Shown here: positions 1-6,856 of the stretch, one piece after another | Layout: each line of letters begins with the position of its first letter | Numbering within the stretch: the first letter of the stretch is position 1 | Assembly (NCBI GenBank): GCA_900762125.1 | Contig: CAAFFL010000237.1 | Location: 1 to 17,282 of the forward strand | DNA from: an uncultured Prevotella sp. | GTDB taxonomy: Bacteria > Bacteroidota > Bacteroidia > Bacteroidales > Bacteroidaceae | Direction of reading: 5' to 3' | Length of the DNA stretch: 17,282 nucleotides | The notes under the pieces: generated by a model | What the model was told of the DNA's origin: nothing | Database searches by the model: none | The model's input: the letters and a program-made list of their open reading frames with translations, nothing else | Translations under genes and position numbers: made by a program

Positions 1-259
1 AAAAACCAGATTTTGAAAAAAGCAATCCTTGATAATTAGAAAGTTACGCTCCTATACCCTGCAATTTGATTTAGGTCAATTTGTTACACTGCGCAAAGTT
101 AAAGCGACGAAATCGAAACGCTATATCGAAAAATTGTTGTAACTTTACACCCAAGAAGTAACCAACAATATGTGTTCTTAAACAACACTGCTGCTACAGG
201 CTATTCCCTAAGTACTTATTTTCACTACTTGAGCTTATTAAAAAAATAGATTTATTACG
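1..259 (+). other. AT-rich leader region, no gene seen
   Basis: No credible open reading frame lies here on either strand. The stretch is AT-rich and ends just before the start codon of the giant secreted protein. It holds one promoter-like element (see 140-147) and would give a 5' leader of roughly 100 nt. I see no tRNA, clear hairpin terminator or known riboswitch core. If the contig begins at base 1, the upstream neighbour is unknown. Confidence 0.6.
140..147 (+). promoter_or_regulatory. Weak candidate -7 element for the giant secreted protein
   Basis: The sequence TAACTTTA matches seven of eight positions of the Bacteroidetes -7 consensus TAnnTTTG. No TTG is present 20 nt upstream, where the -33 element should be, so this is much weaker than the promoters at 6747, 9713 and 9811. 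It is listed only as the best candidate in the leader. Confidence 0.25.
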
Positions 260-3200
260 ATGTTAATGTTTACGAAACGGAGCCTCCCCCTGCTCCTCGT
301 GATGCTGTTGTGTACGCTGAATGCAACCGCGAGCCGTGGTACTAAAAACTGGTACTTTGGATCGTTCTCATCAGACGTTATCTCGAATCTGGGCAATGGC
401 GCAAACTACGACTCTCGCAATTCTTGCTACACCTTCGATGCACTGACCGACGTCTCCTTCAACGCCGATAGCCTGCGGGACCTGCAGTTCACCGCGGGAG
501 CTGGCGGCATGCGTATCTACGTGGGTACTAGCACCGAAGGCATCATGCTATTTCAGAATAGCCAGATCAAGGTGCCGGTATGCAAGGGCGAACAGGTCGT
601 CTTTACACTAAAGAGCAATGGTATATATCCTTGCTCATTCACCTGGACTAATTTTGACGAGAGCGGCAAATCCGTGGACAGCTGGACAGCATCAGGTAAT
701 GCCCGTCCCTCTACATCAGCGCCTACACGATACATAGCCAAGGCAAAGGCCAATGGATATATCATTCTAGCGAACACAGATAACAATCGCCATTTCTACG
801 TCTCGAACATCCGCCGCGAGCCTCAGGAGAAGAGTTTTGCCTTTTCCGTCGCATCCACCACCGTCGACCTCCCGTCTTGCTACGATGCGGCCAGCCATGG
901 CTTCATGGCAACGATCCCTGCATCCACATCGAATGGTGTGGAGACAGTAACATATTCTGTTCCTTCTCGCAATGGTGTCGTCTACGAACAGAATGGCACT
1001 GCTGTGGTAGATAACAGTGACCGTCTCCGCCTCATCAACAAGGGCAAGGTGGAACTAACCGCCAACGTCACCTACCTCGACTCGACGACGACGACGGCCA
1101 CGACGACGCTCAACGTCACTGCTGCGGACCTGACCTACGTTACTCCGGAGAATGGATCAGAGAACACCTTCACCGTAAGCAACTTCAAGTACGACAATGA
1201 TACGGATGCACCGATCGCTGCCGAGGGTATCGTCTCTCACGTATATAATGATGTGCCGGGAATAACGTTCACTACGGTTGCTACTCCGGAACAGGTTACC
1301 GTGGTGAAGCGGATTGGTAATACCGACGACTACGGTCTTATCGACATTGATGGCAATGGTTATACGTTCCCATTCAAATTTGACGGTATCGGGTATGCCA
1401 CCATGGGCACGGTGTTTAAGTTCTCGCCCAAGGTGAATGGTAAGCTCTCCTTCTCGGGTTATTTCCTGCCGGGCACAAATACTGATAGCAAGGTGCAACT
1501 CTACGATGATAAGGGCACAGCCTTGGGCGGCAGTCACGACGTCACGAACAACAAGGTGACGATCTCTGACATCGATTTGGACAATGGCAAGGACTATTAC
1601 CTGTACACCGGTCAGCAGACGGATGAGTTTGCACTGACGGAGTTCGCCTTCGAGCCATCGTATAAGTTCTACGACAAACAACATATAGCGACAACCGCTG
1701 CAGTAGCAGATTCGACCGGCATCACCTCTTGGGCAAATATAACCCTCGATTTGAATATGCAAGCCGCTGGCTCCTGTAGCGCTATTCCATTCGGTAACGT
1801 AAAGTCAGTAACGGTAGACAACACCGGTGCCATCACAAACATCACCTATAAGGACGGCATCTCCTACAAGGAGAAGGGCGGTGCCATCCTCGTCATCGCC
1901 AACAGTGCCACTTATGGCCAAGCTTCCTATATTCTCACCATCCCCTATATTGCCCACAAGTGGAACTTCTACAATTCCATTAAAGCGGTGCATAATAGCG
2001 ACAAGACAGGTTTTGACATCAATAAGAGCAACATCAACCCTGACTACGACGACTGGCATGTGACCTATGAGGTGCGCGAGTATGACAAGAATACCCACGA
2101 GCTAACGCACCTCAATGGCGCTGTGCTCGCGAATGCGCGACAGTTGTATTACGACAATGCCTACTACGTCAACGAGACAGCGGGACTGCTGATGTTGGGT
2201 ACTCCCTTGAGCTTCGGTGTACATGTCTTCTTCAAGGGTTTCTCGGATATGTCGTTGGCAGACCAGTTTAATGCGACGCCCGACCAGGTGGAATCCTGCG
2301 ACCTCATCTCCTTCAGCAAGGGCAGCAAGATCTTGATCCCTGCTCATGATGGCGACTTCATCAAGATCTATTTCCGTCGCCACGCAGCTGGCAGCGGCTC
2401 CAATGTCGCTATCACGAATGCCACCGACCTCAACGGCAAGGAGTTCACTGCTGATGAACCACTGAAGATCACGCAGTGGAACGACGTGGCCAACTCTCCC
2501 CGTGGCTGCTACATCATCAAGGCTAAGACCACTAAACTCGATCCGTACGTGCACCTGAGGGTCGCTGACCATGGTTGGACAGCCATCGCCAGTATCGAGG
2601 TGGCACAGGATTCCATGGCCAGCGACATGAAACTCTCTAAGGGTCAGGGTACTAAGAATGCGATTGCGTTCACCGCAAAGAACAACAGCTATGTACGGCC
2701 CACGAGCAACAACGACTATCAGTTTGTGGTGTCATACGGTAGTATGTATTCCGATGTGCCTATTGCTACGGTAAACAAAGCGACGCTCACTACCGAAGGG
2801 CAGATCACGGCTTCAGTCTTGAAGCATTGGGAGGAGCGCGACAGTAAGGGCAACCTTGCTCACCGCTACAATGACACCATTCAGGTTTCGGATGGTGCCG
2901 GCCGGCTGCGCATCCACCAGGAAGTCTACGACGAGGACTCTTGTTACCTCGTCAACCAGTTCGACACCTGGATTGCCGTGGGACAGATGACGCAGCAGAC
3001 CTATCCGTATACCTGGGACTTCACGGAAACAAACATCAACAAAAAGAGTAGCGCCAGCTATAAGCACCGCAAGGACTACAATGAAGGCTTCGGTAGCTGG
3101 ACAGGAAACACTGACACTTCCAAGCCAACTCAGGGCGGCAACTACGTCAACGTCATTGAGACCTATAAGGACGACAAGTTGAACGTGACTTATACTAAGC

Positions 3201-4426
3201 CTGCCTTTGCTGCTGGCTCTGAGCTGCTTGCGCTGCAAGGCACTGGGGAGTCGAAGACCTTAGGCGCTATTGCTGAGGCTGCCGGCGTGGGTTTCGGCAC
3301 ATCGGATGGAAACAATGGCCTCAACAACAAGAGCCTCTCCTTCGCGGGAAAGAATATCGCTATTAAGCCGACGTCTGGCAACAGCCGGATCACAATTCCC
3401 GGCGTGAAGTCTGGCGACCGCATCTACATGAAGCTGGATGGCAGTTACTTCCCTGGTGGGGGTAAGAACATCAGCTTCAACGTCAAGAACGCCACGCTGA
3501 TCAGTAGTGACCCCAACGCCAATGACTGCCAAGGGAACGTCTTCCGCTTCGACGCTATTGCCGACGGCGATGTGACCATCGACTGCATCTTCGACGGTGG
3601 CGTTACCATCACGAAGATTGCCGTGACTAACCTCTTGAAGACCGTGAACAAGTACGGCTACGCCACCGAGAGCCGCGACCATGCCATCGACTACAGCCTG
3701 CAGCAGGAGCTCACGCGCAACTATGTCCATCCTTACGCTATCCCAGCCTATGGTGCCGTGGGCAACAAGGGCGACGTACAGGTAAAGCTGACTGAGGCTA
3801 ATGAAGTGAAAGTCCTGCCGGCAAGCACGGGCGTCGTGCTCTATCGTGATCCGGCAACCACAGAGCACGCTATCAAGAGTGAAGACAAGATGTGGTTCCC
3901 GATGTTCTACCCCGCCATGAATATCGAAGAATCGACGGTGCCCGAAGGCAACCTTATGGTGGCGAATGTGGAGCAGGGCACAACGGACCTCGTGGAGCCC
4001 GCTGGCTCGACCATCTTCTTCCTCACGCATACCTATTATCCTTTTAACGCTGTGACAAAGAAGTGGGGCAGCAAGACCGAGGCCGGCAAGGAGATCTTCT
4101 GCGTCTATCGTAAGAAGAGTGGTGGCAACAACAAGATGGGCGCCAACAAGGCTTACCTGCAGGTGCCGGCGACGGTTGAACGCATCTGGGATATGGACCC
4201 GAACCTCACGGGCCCTGGCACGGCTTCCGCCGCAAAGGTCGGCGTGATCTTCATTAATACTGACGACAGCGAGACGACGGATATCAACATCGTGCCTGAT
4301 GTGCCCAACAACGGTAAACTCTCAGACACGGGGGCTTACTATACATTGCAGGGCGTGAAGCTCGACGGCCGTCCGACGATGCCGGGCATCTACATCCATA
4401 ATGGTAGAAAGGAGGTCATCAGATGA
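260..4426 (+). CDS. Giant secreted multi-module surface protein (function unknown)
   Basis: The product is 1388 residues. A signal peptide is plain: a short basic N-terminus (FTKR), a Leu-rich core and a small-residue stretch ending near ATASR (about residue 25). The ATG at 266 is an equally good start. I see no enzyme motif. The mature protein is rich in Thr, Ser, Asn and beta-strand-like segments. A Trp-aromatic-Phe motif recurs at about residues 31 (NWYF), 568 (KWNFY) and 919 (TWDF), each apparently opening a module. An Ig-like beta-sandwich is plausible around 193-290. The last 30 residues (YYTLQG, then PGIYI and NGRKEVIR) match the tail seen on many Prevotella secreted proteins and may be a sorting or anchoring signal; that role is inferred. 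The stop overlaps the start of the next gene by 4 nt (ATGA), implying translational coupling. Adhesin or glycan-binding roles are possible but unsupported. Confidence 0.85.
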   Translation: MLMFTKRSLPLLLVMLLCTLNATASRGTKNWYFGSFSSDVISNLGNGANYDSRNSCYTFDALTDVSFNADSLRDLQFTAGAGGMRIYVGTSTEGIMLFQNSQIKVPVCKGEQVVFTLKSNGIYPCSFTWTNFDESGKSVDSWTASGNARPSTSAPTRYIAKAKANGYIILANTDNNRHFYVSNIRREPQEKSFAFSVASTTVDLPSCYDAASHGFMATIPASTSNGVETVTYSVPSRNGVVYEQNGTAVVDNSDRLRLINKGKVELTANVTYLDSTTTTATTTLNVTAADLTYVTPENGSENTFTVSNFKYDNDTDAPIAAEGIVSHVYNDVPGITFTTVATPEQVTVVKRIGNTDDYGLIDIDGNGYTFPFKFDGIGYATMGTVFKFSPKVNGKLSFSGYFLPGTNTDSKVQLYDDKGTALGGSHDVTNNKVTISDIDLDNGKDYYLYTGQQTDEFALTEFAFEPSYKFYDKQHIATTAAVADSTGITSWANITLDLNMQAAGSCSAIPFGNVKSVTVDNTGAITNITYKDGISYKEKGGAILVIANSATYGQASYILTIPYIAHKWNFYNSIKAVHNSDKTGFDINKSNINPDYDDWHVTYEVREYDKNTHELTHLNGAVLANARQLYYDNAYYVNETAGLLMLGTPLSFGVHVFFKGFSDMSLADQFNATPDQVESCDLISFSKGSKILIPAHDGDFIKIYFRRHAAGSGSNVAITNATDLNGKEFTADEPLKITQWNDVANSPRGCYIIKAKTTKLDPYVHLRVADHGWTAIASIEVAQDSMASDMKLSKGQGTKNAIAFTAKNNSYVRPTSNNDYQFVVSYGSMYSDVPIATVNKATLTTEGQITASVLKHWEERDSKGNLAHRYNDTIQVSDGAGRLRIHQEVYDEDSCYLVNQFDTWIAVGQMTQQTYPYTWDFTETNINKKSSASYKHRKDYNEGFGSWTGNTDTSKPTQGGNYVNVIETYKDDKLNVTYTKPAFAAGSELLALQGTGESKTLGAIAEAAGVGFGTSDGNNGLNNKSLSFAGKNIAIKPTSGNSRITIPGVKSGDRIYMKLDGSYFPGGGKNISFNVKNATLISSDPNANDCQGNVFRFDAIADGDVTIDCIFDGGVTITKIAVTNLLKTVNKYGYATESRDHAIDYSLQQELTRNYVHPYAIPAYGAVGNKGDVQVKLTEANEVKVLPASTGVVLYRDPATTEHAIKSEDKMWFPMFYPAMNIEESTVPEGNLMVANVEQGTTDLVEPAGSTIFFLTHTYYPFNAVTKKWGSKTEAGKEIFCVYRKKSGGNNKMGANKAYLQVPATVERIWDMDPNLTGPGTASAAKVGVIFINTDDSETTDINIVPDVPNNGKLSDTGAYYTLQGVKLDGRPTMPGIYIHNGRKEVIR

Positions 4427-4677
4427 AGCATGTTCCTATGTCGATAGCCCAGCAGACCATGAGGCTGGCCTATGTTGCTCCTTACACGGAGGTCGTCCAC
4501 ATGACAATAAGTGATAGTTTTCTTGCCGTTGTCTCCGCTGTCCCAGGAGGTGCTGGTGGTGGTGATGCTGGCGATTCCGATGCCAAGAAGTACGACTTCT
4601 ACTGGGACCCTGTCGGAGACTGGGAGGACGAGGATACCTTCACGCAGCCTGACGATGCGTCCAGCGTGTGGGAATAA
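4423..4677 (+). CDS. 84-residue small protein coupled to the giant secreted protein
   Basis: The start codon overlaps the stop of the preceding gene (ATGA), so the two are probably translated together. The product falls into two halves. Residues 1-40 contain a YVAPYTEVVHM segment followed by a hydrophobic stretch ending SFLAVVSA. This Tyr-x-x-Pro-x-x-Glu-Val-Val pattern resembles the front of many small uncharacterised Bacteroidales proteins. A Gly-rich hinge (PGGAGGGDAGDSDAKK) follows, then a very acidic, aromatic tail (YDFYWDP, DWEDED, SSVWE). There is no lipobox and no convincing classical signal peptide. The shape, leader-like half then GG hinge then distinct tail, recalls a precursor peptide, but no maturase, protease or transporter lies nearby. 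I do not recognise a named family. A small partner or chaperone of the upstream protein is the simplest alternative. Confidence 0.7.
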   Translation: MKHVPMSIAQQTMRLAYVAPYTEVVHMTISDSFLAVVSAVPGGAGGGDAGDSDAKKYDFYWDPVGDWEDEDTFTQPDDASSVWE

Positions 4678-4792
4678 ACGATGGTTGTTTCATGGCGTAT
4701 TTATCCACCAATTTATCGGACATCATCTCCTCCAGGAGGCGCTTCGAAGTGGAGAAAGCGGTGGAATGATCTGGTGACGGCGGCGTTGTGAT

Positions 4793-4883
4793 CTAGTAAT
4801 TTAACTTAAATTACCGAGTAATTTAAGTTAAATTACTAAGTAAACTAAGTTAAATTGCAGAGTAATTTAAGTTAAATTACTAG
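4793..4883. repeat. Four-copy 22-bp tandem array of palindromes
   Basis: Copies begin at 4795, 4817, 4839 and 4861, an exact 22-bp period. The core is a 19-nt palindrome around one central base, GTAATTTAAGTTAAATTAC. Copies 2 and 4 match this form; copy 1 is its exact reverse complement (central C instead of G); copy 3 carries substitutions (GTAAACTAAG, then TTAAATTGC). The outer 22 bases on each side (4793-4814 and 4862-4883) are perfect reverse complements, so the array as a whole is also an inverted repeat. It is extremely AT-rich inside GC-richer DNA. Spacing of about two helical turns would place four identical sites on one face of the DNA, which suits a cooperative binding site. A BIME-like extragenic element or a bidirectional terminator are alternatives. 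Confidence 0.9.
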
Positions 4884-4996
4884 TTCGCGACGGTGCAATT
4901 TCGAGATGAAAACGGCGTGAAAAGAGCCAAAAAACATCGTTTTGGGGAGAAAAGTTCAGATTTTCGGATGTTTTTGAGAAGTCCTCAGTGCTGTTG

Positions 4997-5074
4997 ATGA
5001 TGTTTTTCGGCCTTTCCCTCTTCTGGATGGTCTACTTGGCAGAGACACGCTTGCGCACCAAAAAACCTGAATGA
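4997..5074 (+). CDS. Possible 25-residue hydrophobic peptide (doubtful)
   Basis: An ATG-ATG start opens a 25-codon frame whose product begins with a hydrophobic run (MMFFGLSLFWMVYLA) and ends in a basic tail (ETRLRTKKPE), the shape of a single-pass small membrane protein. The frame stays open upstream to about 4914 without another ATG. I recognise no family and see no promoter. It may be chance or the relic of a longer gene. Confidence 0.15.
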   Translation: MMFFGLSLFWMVYLAETRLRTKKPE

Positions 5075-5125
5075 TGGGAATGCCGCAAACCGATGGCGGG
5101 GATACCGGATGATAAGGGATGGTGA

Positions 5126-5674
5126 CTACCGCCACAGCTGTGCCGTCTGGAGGACGGCGCCGTCCGTGAGGTTGTAGACGGTCAGAGTGCCGTGGTCGAG
5201 GATGGCGATGGTTGGCGGGTTGCCACCCTTAGGGAAGGTGATGGAGCCGGTGTTGAGCTGCCACGTCTGTTCTTGCTGAGCGAGACACCAGCGATGCGTG
5301 TGCCCTGTGCAGACCAGGTCGTAGTGGCCGGGCGGCAGGTTGTCGGCATTGTAGACATGTCCGTGCGTGAGGAGGATGCGGTGACCATCGTCGACGACGA
5401 GTGCCGTGGTCTGCATGATGGGGAAGTGGAGGAGCATCTGGTCGACCTCCGAGTCACAGTTGCCCCTAATGGCGACGATGTCGTCGGCCATGTCGTTGAG
5501 CATCGTGGCGATGGCGGGCGCGTCAAGGCCGTCGGGGACACCGTTGCGCGGACCATAGTTGAGGATGTCGCCCAGCAGCAGGAGCATGTCGCAGTGGTGG
5601 GCACGATAGAACGCCAGCGCCTGCTCCAGGCAGGGCCGCGAGCCGTGGATGTCGGAAAGGATGAGGTACTTCAT
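5126..5674 (-). CDS. yfcE: YfcE-family calcineurin-like phosphodiesterase
   Basis: This is a 182-residue metallophosphoesterase, close to the length of E. coli YfcE. The binuclear metal-site motifs are all present: Asp-x-His (D8, H10 in SDIHG), Gly-Asp (G35-D36, followed by NYGPRN), Gly-Asn-Cys-Asp (N72), H104 in LTHGH, and the Gly-His-Thr-His signature (H125, H127). The family hydrolyses phosphodiesters with Mn or similar metals, mostly characterised on artificial substrates; the natural substrate is unknown. The frame is open for 37 more codons upstream, but that stretch is the dispersed repeat at 5714-5769 and does not look coded, so I place the start at the Met opening MKYLILSD. It follows the sigma factor gene by 110 bp on the same strand and may be read from the same promoter. 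Confidence 0.9.
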   Translation of the reverse strand: MKYLILSDIHGSRPCLEQALAFYRAHHCDMLLLLGDILNYGPRNGVPDGLDAPAIATMLNDMADDIVAIRGNCDSEVDQMLLHFPIMQTTALVVDDGHRILLTHGHVYNADNLPPGHYDLVCTGHTHRWCLAQQEQTWQLNTGSITFPKGGNPPTIAILDHGTLTVYNLTDGAVLQTAQLWR

Positions 5675-5713
5675 TGGTGGATGGATGAGAGGGTTGAGGG
5701 TTGAAGGGTTGTT

Positions 5714-5769
5714 TTGGTTTGGTAAGCCAAGCTGTCTGACGGCGAACAGCACAAAAGACGAACGAACAG
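5714..5769 (-). repeat. 56-bp dispersed repeat, copy A (upstream of yfcE)
   Basis: Read on the minus strand, this 56-bp segment aligns without gaps to 13275-13330 on the plus strand, 46 of 56 bases identical by my count. Shared blocks are CTGTTCGT, TGCTGTTCGC, GTCAGACAG and TTGGCTTA. Both copies lie in a leader, in the same orientation relative to the downstream gene. The end folds as TTGG...CCAA. It makes the 5' extension of the yfcE frame look like protein, but it is best read as a noncoding repeat. Confidence 0.8.
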
Positions 5770-5784
5770 GGGAGGAGCGGGACA

Positions 5785-6501
5785 CTACTTTCTGAGGAAG
5801 CTCTTCAGGTCGCTGTTGGTCGTCAATCGGCAGAGGCGTCGCACGGCGTGGTCACGGATCTGGCGCACACGCTCCCGCTTCACGCCGAGGTCCTGAGCGA
5901 TCTCTGCCATCGTGCGGTGCGTGACGCCGATGCCATAGAAGCGCTGGACGACGGTGCGGTCGCGCTCCGGCAGACGATCCATCAGTCGCTGCAGCTCGTC
6001 GAGGACGAGGCTGTCGCTGAGGAGACTGTCGGGGTCCGGCGCCGACGGGTCGGCGATGACTCGTCCGAGGCTGAGCTCCGTGGAGCCACCCACCGGCGCG
6101 TCGATGCTGAGGGCACGCGAGCGCTGCTTCTCTGCAGCGGCATCCATCACGTCGCGTGGCACACGGTAGAGGCCCGCCTGTTGCTCGATGGCCTGTTCGA
6201 TGGCCTCACGGATATAAGGTGCGGCAAACGTCACGAAGCGCTTGCCCTCACGGCCGTCGAAGCGGCGTGCGGCCTTCAACATGCCGATGTTCCCCTCGCT
6301 GATGAGGTCGTCGAGGGCCAGTCCGCGGTCACGATACTGGCTTGCGAGGGACACCACGAAGGTGAGGTTCGCCTCGGTGAGGCGGTTCAGGGCGGCGGTG
6401 GAGCCCTGGTGGATCTCCGCGGCGAGGCGGCGCTCTTCAGCGTCGGTGAGGAGGGCCTCGCGGCCGATCTCGGAGAGGTAAGTGTCTATGGTCTTGTCCA
6501 T
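5785..6501 (-). CDS. Small sigma-70 family factor lacking most of region 3
   Basis: The 238-residue product resembles the Bacteroidetes housekeeping sigma factor, which is about 290 residues. Region 1.2 lies at about 4-35 (TYLSEIGREALLTDAEE), region 2 at 36-115 (NLTFVVSLASQYRDRGLALDDLISEGNIGML), and region 4 at 169-225, with a helix-turn-helix and RERVRQIRDHAVRRL. Two things are odd. Region 3 is reduced to a short linker (about 116-135). In region 2.3, where housekeeping factors carry paired Trp residues that open the -10 DNA, this one reads FAAPYIREAI, so Pro95-Tyr96 replaces Trp-Trp. It is therefore probably an alternative sigma with different promoter preference or weak melting ability. 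It follows a 68-residue acidic protein gene by 13 bp, in one operon with a strong promoter at 6747-6777. RpoD identity is rejected on these grounds. Confidence 0.88.
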   Translation of the reverse strand: MDKTIDTYLSEIGREALLTDAEERRLAAEIHQGSTAALNRLTEANLTFVVSLASQYRDRGLALDDLISEGNIGMLKAARRFDGREGKRFVTFAAPYIREAIEQAIEQQAGLYRVPRDVMDAAAEKQRSRALSIDAPVGGSTELSLGRVIADPSAPDPDSLLSDSLVLDELQRLMDRLPERDRTVVQRFYGIGVTHRTMAEIAQDLGVKRERVRQIRDHAVRRLCRLTTNSDLKSFLRK

Positions 6502-6514
6502 TGGCTTGTTTTTT

Positions 6515-6721
6515 TTAGTCGAGGAGGTCGTTGGCCGCCTCGAGGAGCATCTCCGCGACCTCGGTGGGCGTGTTGAAGTCCATGCCGTCGGCGAGCTCGG
6601 CGTCGGAGAACTCCATGGCGAGCTGCTTTGCCTGCGGCTCCGTCAGTCGTGCGTTGCCCTCGTCGTCGCTGGCCTGCAGCAGGGCGAGGAGTATCTGTTT
6701 GCGGTAGTCGTCAATCGTCAT
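6515..6721 (-). CDS. 68-residue acidic protein upstream of the sigma gene
   Basis: The start chosen is the ATG opening MTIDDYRKQI. The frame runs 20 codons further, but that extension would include the promoter at 6747-6754, so it is excluded. The product is small, soluble and strongly acidic (runs such as ASDDEG, FSDAELADG, EAANDLLD), with predicted helices and no membrane segment. Only 13 bp separate it from the sigma factor gene, so they are surely cotranscribed. Such placement would suit a regulator of the sigma factor, but no anti-sigma motif is visible and that role is inference. I recognise no named family. Confidence 0.75.
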   Translation of the reverse strand: MTIDDYRKQILLALLQASDDEGNARLTEPQAKQLAMEFSDAELADGMDFNTPTEVAEMLLEAANDLLD

Positions 6722-6746
6722 TGTCGTGATATCAATTTGTCCATTG

Positions 6747-6777
6747 CAAAAGTAGTGAAAAAACGGGGACGCACCAA
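6747..6777 (-). promoter_or_regulatory. Bacteroidetes-type promoter for the acidic protein and sigma operon
   Basis: On the minus strand a TTG (6775-6777) is followed after exactly 20 bases by TACTTTTG (6747-6754), a full match to TAnnTTTG. Transcription would start near 6740, leaving a leader of about 20 nt before the ATG at 6721. It lies 3' of cydB on the same strand, so the sigma operon may also receive read-through from cydAB. Confidence 0.75.
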
Positions 6778-6856
6778 GCAAAACGCTTAAAAACTTACGG
6801 CGGTGTCGTTACATGATGAGGCTTTTGTTGTCATTGTCGTCCAAGGCCTCACAATC

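Larger units (their letters stand above)
4678..5125. other. 448-bp gene-poor spacer
   Basis: This gap separates the 84-residue protein gene from the convergent phosphodiesterase gene. It contains the palindromic tandem array at 4793-4883 and one very short hydrophobic reading frame at 4997-5074. I see no tRNA, no transposase remnant that I can recognise, and no strong hairpin followed by a T run. Confidence 0.6.

Noticed and set aside
3260..4030. A 256-codon open frame opposite the giant secreted protein
   Set aside because: The sense-strand protein is continuous with a signal peptide and characteristic tail; the antisense frame has no motif or plausible start context.
4793..4883. CRISPR array
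   Set aside because: Repeats are directly adjacent with a 22-bp period and no unique spacers, and no cas genes are nearby.
5675..5785. N-terminal extension of the yfcE product
   Set aside because: The extra 37 residues are the translation of the dispersed repeat; the family begins at MKYLILSD.
5848..6576. A 242-codon open frame opposite the sigma factor
   Set aside because: It is a shadow of the sigma gene; composition and lack of motifs argue against coding.
6809..6856. In-frame 15-codon extension of cydB past its TAG (DCEALDDNDNKSLIM, then TAA)
   Set aside because: The extension looks protein-like, but CydB already has the normal length and the usual terminal Tyr; nothing indicates stop readthrough.
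6787..6856. Terminator after cydB
   Set aside because: A TGAGGC...GCCTCA pairing exists on the minus strand but has a loop of over 20 nt and no following T run, so I do not call it.
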